Shown here piece by piece: positions 1-6,997 of a stretch of 8,943 nt of DNA; position 1 is the first letter of the stretch; the number at the start of each line of letters is the position of its first letter. The position numbers and the translations under genes are program-made. The notes beneath the pieces are model-generated. The model was not told the origin of the DNA. It worked only from the letters and a program-made list of their open reading frames with translations, and did no database searches. The stretch covers positions 1 through 8,943 of the forward strand of contig CAYRSH010000059.1 in the NCBI GenBank assembly GCA_964426895.1, read 5' to 3'. Source of the stretch: Caldipriscus sp964426895. GTDB lineage: Bacteria; Hydrothermota; Hydrothermia; LBFQ01.

Positions 1-40
1 TTGATATTGGTGGGTGTATGGGGAATAATAAACGAAATGC
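1..40. other. unassigned sequence downstream of wecB
   Basis: These 40 bases follow the wecB stop. On the minus strand there is no ATG, GTG or TTG and no hairpin followed by a T-run, so neither the start of another operon gene nor a terminator can be supported from what is visible. Confidence 0.5.
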
Positions 41-1120
41 TTAAAAACCGTAAATCTCCCCCAAAACCTTAACTATCCTCTTTGCGGTTTTACCATCCCA
101 TAAAGGTATTTCCGTCTTTTTAAACTTTCCGAATTTTCTCTCAACCGCATCCGGTAAATCCTTTGGATTTTCTACGAGTTCGTTTGTTCCGAGTTTTATG
201 GTTATAGGCCTTTCGGTGTTTGGCCTTAGGGTTATACAAGGTATCCCCAAAAAGGATGTTTCCTCCTGAATCCCTCCGGAATCCGTTATAACGAGCCCTG
301 CACCCAGCATAAGGGATAAAAATTCCGTATATCTTAAAGGCTGGATGGTTGTAAATTTAGGTTTTAAACCCAATTCTTCAAGGTTTTTCCGTGTTCTCGG
401 GTGCACGGGTAATATTATGGAAAATTTTTTTGAAATTTCGTTAAAGGTATGAACGATTTCCTCCAACCTCTTGGGATTATCAACATTTGAAGGCCTATGT
501 AATGTTGAGACTATATAAGAACCCCTTTCAAGTCCAAACCTTTCCCATACCTTCAAATCTTCCGCCCTCGGCAAAGCGTATATGAGGCTGTCTATCATTA
601 TATTGCCTACCGTGAAAATCCCTTTTGGATCCTTTCCCTCCTTTAAAAGGTTTTCCGTGGCATCATAAGATGGTGAGAATAGGTAATCGGAAAGGGTATC
701 CGTCGTTATCCTGTTAATCTCCTCGGGCATACCCCAATCCCTACTCCTCAAACCGGCCTCAACATGTGCTAACTTTAATCCCAAATGCTTTGCAGAAACC
801 GATAGGGCTAAGGTTGAATTAACATCCCCAAAAACCACAACAAGATCCGGTTTCAAATCCTTTAAAACACTTTCCGAAAGGGAAATGATCTTTGAAATCT
901 GCTGAACATTCGTATCGGAACCCACACCCAGATATATATCTGGTTCGGGAAGATTAAAATCTTCAAAAAAAGCCTGCGACAGTTCGTAATCGTAATGCTG
1001 ACCCGTATGCAATATAATGGGATTTATGCCCCTGCCCTTTAAGGCACAATAAAGGGGAAAGAGTTTTACAAAATTTGGCCTTGCGCCCGCAACCAATAAA
1101 ATTTTAAAATTCATATTCAT
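41..1120 (-). CDS. wecB: UDP-N-acetylglucosamine 2-epimerase, non-hydrolysing
   Basis: This cytoplasmic enzyme interconverts UDP-GlcNAc and UDP-ManNAc, supplying ManNAc units for surface polysaccharides. Numbered from the ATG at 1120 (359 residues, normal for the family), the family motifs are GARPNF (12-17), TGQHYD (39-44), GDVNST (98-103), HVEAGLRS (119-126), PEEINR (132-137), TLHRP (206-210), HPRT (240-243), TDSGGIQEE (279-287) and NTERPIT (301-307). Asp99, Glu121, Glu133 and His208 align with the catalytic residues Asp95, Glu117, Glu131 and His213 of the E. coli enzyme. The frame stays open to a GTG at 1192, but that extension is basic, unlike the family and lies inside the preceding gene, so I chose ATG 1120; ATG 1114 is equally plausible. 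Neither has a Shine-Dalgarno sequence. The start overlaps the preceding gene by 17 bases, so translation is probably coupled. It is the last gene visible in the operon. Function is sure; the exact start is less so. Confidence 0.93.
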   Translation of the reverse strand: MNMNFKILLVAGARPNFVKLFPLYCALKGRGINPIILHTGQHYDYELSQAFFEDFNLPEPDIYLGVGSDTNVQQISKIISLSESVLKDLKPDLVVVFGDVNSTLALSVSAKHLGLKLAHVEAGLRSRDWGMPEEINRITTDTLSDYLFSPSYDATENLLKEGKDPKGIFTVGNIMIDSLIYALPRAEDLKVWERFGLERGSYIVSTLHRPSNVDNPKRLEEIVHTFNEISKKFSIILPVHPRTRKNLEELGLKPKFTTIQPLRYTEFLSLMLGAGLVITDSGGIQEETSFLGIPCITLRPNTERPITIKLGTNELVENPKDLPDAVERKFGKFKKTEIPLWDGKTAKRIVKVLGEIYGF

Positions 1121-2408
1121 CGTACAAATCGGGTAATAAAACCGTTTTTTCCTTAAAGTTTTCCCGTAAATATTCCCTCGCCTCGTCTTCACCGTGCACC
1201 AATATCAAAACATCCGGGTTGGCCTCATTTATCCATTCAACCAAGTCGTCCTTACCCGCATGCGATGAAAATCCGTTAATGGTATAGATTTTTATATTCA
1301 CATCGTACCAATCCCCTAAAATATAAACCTTCTTTTCACCATCCACTATTCCCCTTCCCAATGTCCCCTTTGCCTGATATCCCACAAAAATCAAAGAGTT
1401 GTTTGGATCTTCTATCATATGCTTTAAATGGTGGATAGCCCTTCCCCCCGTTAGCATTCCCGAACCCGCCAATATTACCAAACCCGTGCTTATACCGTTG
1501 AGCCTCTTTGATTCTTCTACGGTTTTTGTGATGAAAAGGTTTTTCATTTTAAAGGGATTTCCCAGTTTTATCCTCTCAGACATCTCCTCGTCGTAGCATT
1601 CCGGAAATCTTAGGAATTCTTCCAAAATCCTTTCGGCTAATGGACTATCAAGGACAACTTTCCACTCCGACGGCCATAAGCCCATATCCTCGCAAAGTTT
1701 AAAAATATAGAGTATTTCCTGTGCCCTTTCAAGGGCAAATGTGGGTATTAAAACCTTCCCATAAGGCAGGGTTTCAAAAATCGCCTTTTTTAATTCTTCT
1801 ATGGATTCCTTTATCGGTTTGTGGTTTCTATTCCCGTATGTTGATTCGCATATAAGTATATCCGTTTTGTCGGGTGGTGAAGGGTCTCTTATTATGGGTT
1901 TGTTTTTATTCCCCAAATCACCGGAAAATGTGAATCTTTTGCCCTTATACTCAAACTCGTAAAAAGCCGAACCGAGAATATGCCCAGCATCCTTAACTTT
2001 AAACCTTAAACCGTCTATCTCGTATTCCCGGTTATACTCAACGAATTTTACGGGTAATTGCAAAGTTTTTTCCAAATCCTTTAACGAATAAAGGGGATTA
2101 TCCTTGTCCATAACCTCATAAGCATCGTATAATATATGCCGAACAAATGCCCAGGTAGCCCTGTGGGTGATAACTTCACCCTTAAAACCGTTTTTAACGA
2201 GAACTGGCAACCTTCCAACATGGTCAAGGTGGGAGTGCGTTAGAAATATGTGTTCTATCTCCTCAACACCTTCGGGAATCTCCGGATTTTTATCCTCATA
2301 ATCACCTTGAAAATAACCCGCATCTACTAAGAACCTTTTTTTACCAACATCAACCATATGCATTGAACCCGTAACGCAACCAGCCGCACCGTAAAACTTG
2401 ATTTTCAT
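1104..2408 (-). CDS. beta-CASP metallo-beta-lactamase-fold ribonuclease-like protein (COG1236 type)
   Basis: This is a predicted zinc-dependent cytoplasmic RNA-processing nuclease of the CPSF73/beta-CASP group. At 434 residues it is close in length and motif layout to Thermus thermophilus TTHA0252, a characterised RNA-degrading member. Visible motifs are HSHLDH (58-63, motif 2), His143 in AGHILGS (motif 3), Asp164 in SGDLG (motif 4), Glu188 in CEST (beta-CASP motif A), GMLTGGRAIHH with His326/327 (motif B), His383 in FSSHAG (motif C) and the C-terminal ligand His405 in VHGE. No metal ligand is missing, so it should be active. The nuclease sits with the MBL fold split by the beta-CASP domain (about 190-370). 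Its ATG overlaps the dxr stop as ATGA, and AAAGGG lies 6 bases upstream. RNase activity is inferred from the family; the RNA substrate cannot be told from sequence. Confidence 0.92.
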   Translation of the reverse strand: MKIKFYGAAGCVTGSMHMVDVGKKRFLVDAGYFQGDYEDKNPEIPEGVEEIEHIFLTHSHLDHVGRLPVLVKNGFKGEVITHRATWAFVRHILYDAYEVMDKDNPLYSLKDLEKTLQLPVKFVEYNREYEIDGLRFKVKDAGHILGSAFYEFEYKGKRFTFSGDLGNKNKPIIRDPSPPDKTDILICESTYGNRNHKPIKESIEELKKAIFETLPYGKVLIPTFALERAQEILYIFKLCEDMGLWPSEWKVVLDSPLAERILEEFLRFPECYDEEMSERIKLGNPFKMKNLFITKTVEESKRLNGISTGLVILAGSGMLTGGRAIHHLKHMIEDPNNSLIFVGYQAKGTLGRGIVDGEKKVYILGDWYDVNIKIYTINGFSSHAGKDDLVEWINEANPDVLILVHGEDEAREYLRENFKEKTVLLPDLYDEYEF

Positions 2409-3520
2409 ATTTTACCCTTTATTATTTCTTCCGCCCTTTTCCTCGCCCAATCATCTGCCTCCAAATACTCGGAAAATTTCCTTGCGTTTTTAAAGGGGTT
2501 TTCTTCCATAACCCTTTCAACCACATCCGTTATCCCGTAAAAACTTATCTTTCCTTCCAAAAAGGAATATACCGCAACCTCGTTCGCAGCGTTTAAAACG
2601 GCTGGATATGTTCCCCCCAACCGTAAGGCCTTATAAGCCAAGTCCAAAGCGGGAAACTTTTCCTTATCAACGGGTAATAGTTCAAGATTCCCGCAATCAA
2701 AAGGTTCAACCGGTGTTTCAACCCTTTCGGGATATGTTATCGCATATTGTATCGGTATTCTCATATCGGGTTTGCTTGCGTGGATTTTTAAAGAATTATC
2801 CCTCAACAAAAGCATGGCGTGTATTACGGATTGTGGGTGTATTCTTACATCTATCTCTTTGGGTGATAGGTCAAATAAAAAGTGGGCTTCTATTACTTCA
2901 AGTCCTTTATTCATAAGCGTTGCGGAATCCACGGTTATCTTTTTACCCATTTTCCAAGTTGGGTGTTTTAGAGCATCTTCCGGTTTTGCCCTTTTTACTT
3001 CCTCCTTTTCCCAATTCCTAAAAGGCCCACCCGATGCGGTTAATATCAGTTTTTTAACCTCATCCTTCTTTACACCTTGAAACAGCTGAAATGCCGATGA
3101 ATGTTCTGAATCCACGGGTATAAGTTCTCCAAATTTTACAACTTCCTTAACAAAAGGGCCAAAGGAAACCAATGCCTCTTTGTTCGCAAGGGCAACCCTT
3201 TTCCCAGATTTTAACGCTTCTATCGTTGGGAAAACCCCGATTGTTCCGTTTGTGGCAACCACGACAACATCCGCATCCGGAAGCGTTGAAATCTCAACCA
3301 AACCATCTTTACCATAATAAACCTCCACACCCGGAGGGGGTTCTGCCTTTCCCGTAATGGCAACTTTCCTTACTCCGAATTCTTTAACTATTTCCGCCAA
3401 GGCTTGGGTGTTGTTATGAACGGATACGGCTAAGAGGTTTAGGTTTAACCTCCTTATAACATCTAAGGTTTGCCTACCTATGGAACCGGAAGCCCCGAGT
3501 AATACTATGTTTTTACGCAT
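2405..3520 (-). CDS. dxr: 1-deoxy-D-xylulose 5-phosphate reductoisomerase
   Basis: This enzyme converts DXP to 2-C-methyl-D-erythritol 4-phosphate with NADPH, the first committed step of the MEP isoprenoid pathway, in the cytoplasm. The 371-residue protein has the NADPH-binding GASGSIGRQTLDVI (9-22), ANKEAL (112-117), PVDSEHSSAFQ (135-145), LTASGGPFR (160-168), HPTWKMG (186-192), VDSATLMNKGLEVIEAH (197-213), HPQSVIHAM (228-236) and NAANEVAV (310-317). The metal ligands Asp137, Glu139 and Glu208 align with E. coli Asp150, Glu152 and Glu231; His186 and His234 align with His209 and His257. It is slightly shorter than the E. coli enzyme (about 398) but all motif blocks are present. Its ATG lies 16 bases inside the end of aspS and is preceded by AGAGG 10 bases upstream. 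Its presence argues for a bacterium that uses the MEP rather than the mevalonate route. Confidence 0.97.
   Translation of the reverse strand: MRKNIVLLGASGSIGRQTLDVIRRLNLNLLAVSVHNNTQALAEIVKEFGVRKVAITGKAEPPPGVEVYYGKDGLVEISTLPDADVVVVATNGTIGVFPTIEALKSGKRVALANKEALVSFGPFVKEVVKFGELIPVDSEHSSAFQLFQGVKKDEVKKLILTASGGPFRNWEKEEVKRAKPEDALKHPTWKMGKKITVDSATLMNKGLEVIEAHFLFDLSPKEIDVRIHPQSVIHAMLLLRDNSLKIHASKPDMRIPIQYAITYPERVETPVEPFDCGNLELLPVDKEKFPALDLAYKALRLGGTYPAVLNAANEVAVYSFLEGKISFYGITDVVERVMEENPFKNARKFSEYLEADDWARKRAEEIIKGKI
2415..2420 (-). promoter_or_regulatory. Shine-Dalgarno AAAGGG for the beta-CASP protein
   Basis: AAAGGG reads on the minus strand, 6 bases before the ATG at 2408, within the last codons of dxr. 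Together with the ATGA overlap it suggests coupled translation. Confidence 0.65.
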
Positions 3521-5238
3521 ATACCCAATTCCTCTAACTGCTCCTCGCTTACCTCGGACGGTGCGTTTTCAAACAAAGCAACGCCGTTTGCGGTTTTTGG
3601 GAATAATATAACTTCCCTGATGGATTCCTCACCGGCACACATTGCAACTATCCTGTCTATTCCGAGGGCTATACCGCCGTGTGGTGGAGCACCCATTTCA
3701 AGGGAATACATTAAAAACCCAAACCTCTCGTTTATATCCTCATCCTTCAAACCTATAATCCTCAAAAGCCTCCTCTGTAAATCCGCCTTATGAACCCTTA
3801 TTGACCCTGAACCCAGTTCAACGCCGTTTATAACCAAATCGTATTGCTTTCCCCTAATTTTCAATGTCAATTCCTCTAATTCTTCCGTATTTCCCGCTTT
3901 AACTGCGTTTTCAACCCTTTCAAGTGGTTGCAAATCCTCCTCATAAGGGGATGTGAATATGTGGTGTGCGGGTTCTATCCTGTTTTCCCCTTTGTTCCAA
4001 TAGAATAATGGGAAATCCACAACCCAAAGTCCAGCCCAATCCCGTTTCTTCTCCAAAAACTCCTTACAAATTATATTCCTGAAATCTCCCAAACCCTCCA
4101 GAAATTCCAAACCCTTACCCGCAAAGACGAACAGGGTTTTACCCTCGTTTTCCCGGATCTCCTCCTCGTTTAAAAACTTGGCAAAGTTTCCCGAAGCCTT
4201 ACCTCCTTCAATTCTCGCATACATAAATTTGAAATCTTCCAATAGTTTGTCTATCCTGCTTCTCGGGATATTGGCGGGAACCCTCAAAACCTTTACCTTT
4301 CCACCGCTTTCTATAATACTTTCAAAAACCCTTATCCCCCTTCCCTTCACCCTTTCTGTCCAATCCTCATATTCAACATCGTACCTTAAATCCGGTTTAT
4401 CCGAACCGTATCTCTCCATGCTTTCAAAATATGTTAAAACCGGTAATGGGGACTTCAAACCCGCATTCCCAAACCCGTTAAAAACCTCTATTACCAGCGG
4501 TTCAACGGTTTTTATAACATCGTATATTTCGGAAACAAAAGACATTTCAACATCCAACTGTGTAAATTCGTATTGCCTATCCGCCCTTAAATCCTCATCC
4601 CTAAAACACCTCGCTATTTGGAAATACTTATCAAACCCGGCGGCCATTAAAACCTGTTTATAAAGTTGTGGGGATTGGGGTAAGGCGTAAAATTTCCCCT
4701 TATGAAGCCTTGAAGGTACCAAAAAGTCCCTCGCCCCTTCCGGCGTACTCTTTGTAAGTATTGGGGTTTCCATTTCTATAAATCCAAGATTTGCCATATA
4801 ATTCCTTATAAATAGGATAATCTCGTGCCTTAGGATTATATTTCTTTGCATCTTGGGTCTTCTCAGGTCTATAACCCTATGCCTTAACCTCGTATCCTCA
4901 TGGACATCAATTTTATCCTCCGGCAAAAAGGGTAGGGGTTTTGTGGTGTTTAAAACCTCCCAGTTTAAGGCATATATTTCAACATCCCCGCTTTTCATTT
5001 TTGGATTTACATCTTCCGGTGGCCTTTTCCTAACCTCACCCTCGACCTTCAACACATAACCTAAGGCGACATTGGGCTTTTTCCCCTCAAACACCACCTG
5101 GACATCGCCATACCTATCCCTTAAAATTATAAAGTTTAACTTGCCTATTTCCCTTAAAGATACCACCCACCCCGCCACGACAACCCTTTTACCAACTAAT
5201 TCCCCATTTATATCTCCGCATGTATGGGTTCGGTGCAT
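3505..5238 (-). CDS. aspS: aspartyl-tRNA synthetase, bacterial type
   Basis: This class IIb synthetase charges tRNA-Asp with aspartate. The 577 residues divide into an OB-fold anticodon domain (1-105), a catalytic core (about 120-285 and 410-560) and the GAD insertion (about 285-405) that marks the bacterial type. Visible landmarks are the start MHRTHTCG, TPEGARDF (165-172), QSPQLYKQ (188-195), motif 2 from FRDEDLRADRQYEF (212-225), ELGSGSIRVH (474-483) with Arg481, and motif 3 GGIALGIDR (521-529) with Arg529. Length is normal. At the site where non-discriminating enzymes such as that of Pseudomonas carry His31, this protein has Ile31 in REIGK; this weakly favours an enzyme specific for tRNA-Asp. 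The ATG follows a 21-base gap after the glycosyltransferase stop. That gap ends in the pyrimidine-rich CCCGCCT, so no Shine-Dalgarno is visible, although the start is fixed by homology. It overlaps dxr by 16 bases. Confidence 0.97.
   Translation of the reverse strand: MHRTHTCGDINGELVGKRVVVAGWVVSLREIGKLNFIILRDRYGDVQVVFEGKKPNVALGYVLKVEGEVRKRPPEDVNPKMKSGDVEIYALNWEVLNTTKPLPFLPEDKIDVHEDTRLRHRVIDLRRPKMQRNIILRHEIILFIRNYMANLGFIEMETPILTKSTPEGARDFLVPSRLHKGKFYALPQSPQLYKQVLMAAGFDKYFQIARCFRDEDLRADRQYEFTQLDVEMSFVSEIYDVIKTVEPLVIEVFNGFGNAGLKSPLPVLTYFESMERYGSDKPDLRYDVEYEDWTERVKGRGIRVFESIIESGGKVKVLRVPANIPRSRIDKLLEDFKFMYARIEGGKASGNFAKFLNEEEIRENEGKTLFVFAGKGLEFLEGLGDFRNIICKEFLEKKRDWAGLWVVDFPLFYWNKGENRIEPAHHIFTSPYEEDLQPLERVENAVKAGNTEELEELTLKIRGKQYDLVINGVELGSGSIRVHKADLQRRLLRIIGLKDEDINERFGFLMYSLEMGAPPHGGIALGIDRIVAMCAGEESIREVILFPKTANGVALFENAPSEVSEEQLEELGICVKT
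3531..3535 (-). promoter_or_regulatory. Shine-Dalgarno AGAGG for dxr
   Basis: AGAGG reads on the minus strand, 10 bases before the ATG at 3520 and inside the last codons of aspS. It supports translation of dxr from within the overlap. Confidence 0.6.
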
Positions 5239-5259
5239 AGGCGGGAATTGTAAAGAAGA

Positions 5260-6342
5260 TTATAAACCCAAAACATTCTCCCAACATTTAACCGATTCCT
5301 CAACAAAGGTTTTAACCGCCCAATCTTTTAAAACTTTACCAGTTTCAACAACCCTTTCCCTTGATGACAGCAAATCCCTTAACCTTTGGATTAGGTTTTC
5401 AAAACTTCCACAATATAGGTTAAACCTTTCCAAAACCCCCATATTAACATAAAGGGTTAGAACCGGTGTTTCGCATAACATAGCCTCTATAATTACATTC
5501 GGTATCCCTTCGCTTTCGTAATTCCCCGTATGAACCAAAACCCACGATTCTCCCAAGAGTTTTAAAACTTCTCCTCTTTCCAACTTCCCCAAGAATTTGA
5601 GGTTGTCGGGTTTATCCCTTATCAACCTTTCATTCCCGTATCCCACCATTAAAAACTCGTATTCGGGAAAAATTTCGGCCAATCTTAAAAATATCCCCGG
5701 ATTTTTGTTTTCATCAAGCCTCCCAACCCATATAACCTTTGGTTTTTCGGATTTAGCCGGAATATCTTCGGGTAGTTCTTGTATATTTTTGCACATTCTG
5801 ACATCTTTCCACCAAAACCTCCTTTCTGCCTTTGCCCTCTGTTCCTCGTTCTGAGCCACCACAACATCACACCCTTCCAACCCTATGTTTATGATAACAT
5901 CAAGTAACAAACCAAAGGGAAAGAGGTATTTTTTTCTGTTGTAAAGAAACCTTGAAAACTTTAAAAAATCCACCCCCTCCACCGCATTTGAACTCCAAAC
6001 AAATTTTGAAGATATGAGGACTTTTGACAGAAAACCAACGAATGTTAAAGAACTCCTACCCCTCTGGAATACGCATGTCGGTTTTAATTCCAAAACCCTC
6101 TTTAAGAATATGGGGATTTTTTGTATTTCAAACCTCGGGTTTGGTAGGTAATGAACCGTTAAACCATCTTCATCAACGACCTTCCAAACTTTCTCCTTAT
6201 CGTTTGTTGATACCAAAAGGTGGGTTTCCGCCTTTCTTAAAGTAGCCTTTGCTATGTTATATACCTGCAAATGCGAACCCGTTATAAAAGCGCTCCTGTC
6301 ATAAGGATGAAAATCCGATAAAAAAACATACCTACCCCGCAA
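5260..6342 (-). CDS. GT4-like (GT-B fold) glycosyltransferase
   Basis: This is a predicted retaining glycosyltransferase that moves a sugar from a nucleotide-sugar donor to an unknown acceptor, probably in cell-surface glycan or glycolipid synthesis at the inner face of the membrane. The C-terminal donor-binding half carries VIWVGRLDENKNP (203-215), a basic position typical of GT4 enzymes, and ESEGIPNVIIEAML (276-289) with the EX7E pair Glu278 and Glu286. The N-terminal half has the GT-B opening (beta strand, then TGSHLQVYNIAKA at 21-33) and no signal peptide. Length, 360 residues, is normal. The start is TTG at 6342: no ATG lies near, starting later would remove the first Rossmann strand, and AAGGA lies just 3 bases before it. 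It overlaps pyrF by 11 bases. Donor and acceptor cannot be told; WecB in the same operon suggests a possible link to ManNAc-containing glycans, but that is inference. Confidence 0.85.
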   Translation of the reverse strand: MRGRYVFLSDFHPYDRSAFITGSHLQVYNIAKATLRKAETHLLVSTNDKEKVWKVVDEDGLTVHYLPNPRFEIQKIPIFLKRVLELKPTCVFQRGRSSLTFVGFLSKVLISSKFVWSSNAVEGVDFLKFSRFLYNRKKYLFPFGLLLDVIINIGLEGCDVVVAQNEEQRAKAERRFWWKDVRMCKNIQELPEDIPAKSEKPKVIWVGRLDENKNPGIFLRLAEIFPEYEFLMVGYGNERLIRDKPDNLKFLGKLERGEVLKLLGESWVLVHTGNYESEGIPNVIIEAMLCETPVLTLYVNMGVLERFNLYCGSFENLIQRLRDLLSSRERVVETGKVLKDWAVKTFVEESVKCWENVLGL

Positions 6343-6997
6343 GTTTCCTTTTTATCCTTTTTAAAGTTTGTAAAGGATCCTTATTCTCCGTTATTTCTCT
6401 ACCCAAAACTATTACATCGTTTTTTCCCATCCATTTCAAACTTTCAATTCCTACGGTAAAATGGTGGTCATCCCTTTCCCTTTTAACCCTAACACCCGCC
6501 ACCACGAGGTTTAGACCTTTAAAATTCTTCTTTATATACCTTGCCATTTTTCCCGGAACGACCACACCCCAAGCGCCGGTTTCGGCTGCAAGCCTACACA
6601 GGTTTATAACGACCCCCTTCGCACCTTTCTTGAAGATCCCACTCGCCCAATCCTCCGGAATACTCGTCATTAAGGTTACCACGGCTATATTTAAATCCGG
6701 ACGCTCGTCTATTGCCTTTTTTATCATCTCATACCCACCTAAGCCGTGTAGGGTTAAGAGTTCAACTTCGGGCACTTCGTTAAGCGATAGGGATATAACG
6801 GAAGGAATGTCGTTTAATTTTAAATCCAGAAAAACCTTAATACCATCCCTTATAAGGGCTTCAACCTCATCTTTTCCCTTCCCCAAATACAAAGGCAAAC
6901 CAACCTTAAACATATCAACCTCTTCCCTTAAACTTTCAACAATTCCAATTGCATCTTTCCAATCGTTTGTATTAAGTGCTATACATATACGGGTCAT
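6332..6997 (-). CDS. pyrF: orotidine 5'-phosphate decarboxylase
   Basis: This enzyme decarboxylates OMP to UMP, the last step of de novo pyrimidine synthesis; it acts as a cytoplasmic dimer with a TIM-barrel fold. The 221-residue protein has the usual short bacterial/archaeal length. Lys31 (FKVGLP), then Asp58, Lys60 and Asp63 in FLDLKLNDIP form the standard Lys/Asp-Lys-Asp catalytic set. The phosphate site is seen as GVR (168-170) and VLGREI (197-202) with Arg200. Two deviations stand out: the first strand reads IALNTND, with Asn9 where most family members have Asp, and the usual TPGI loop reads VAGV. The start at ATG 6997 is chosen because AAGGA lies 9 bases upstream and the family begins there; an upstream start at 7045 in the same frame would add 16 residues that are only the reverse reading of the preceding gene's end. 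It overlaps the preceding gene by 26 bases. Confidence 0.94.
   Translation of the reverse strand: MTRICIALNTNDWKDAIGIVESLREEVDMFKVGLPLYLGKGKDEVEALIRDGIKVFLDLKLNDIPSVISLSLNEVPEVELLTLHGLGGYEMIKKAIDERPDLNIAVVTLMTSIPEDWASGIFKKGAKGVVINLCRLAAETGAWGVVVPGKMARYIKKNFKGLNLVVAGVRVKRERDDHHFTVGIESLKWMGKNDVIVLGREITENKDPLQTLKRIKRKLAG
6346..6350 (-). promoter_or_regulatory. Shine-Dalgarno-like AAGGA before the TTG start of the glycosyltransferase
   Basis: AAGGA reads on the minus strand with only 3 bases to the TTG at 6342; a second AAAGGA lies 12 bases away (6355-6360). One spacing is short and the other long, so initiation may be weak or coupled to pyrF termination 11 bases further on. Confidence 0.4.

Noticed and set aside
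1121..1192. Longer wecB reading from a GTG at 1192
   Set aside because: The extra 24 residues are basic, not like the family, and are just the other-frame reading of the beta-CASP gene's end.
4178..4663. 161-residue open frame on the plus strand
   Set aside because: It is antisense to the GAD and catalytic region of aspS and shows no motif; it follows from codon bias of the real gene.
5072..5452. 126-residue open frame on the plus strand spanning the aspS 5' end
   Set aside because: It is antisense to two confident genes, with no ribosome site or family motif.
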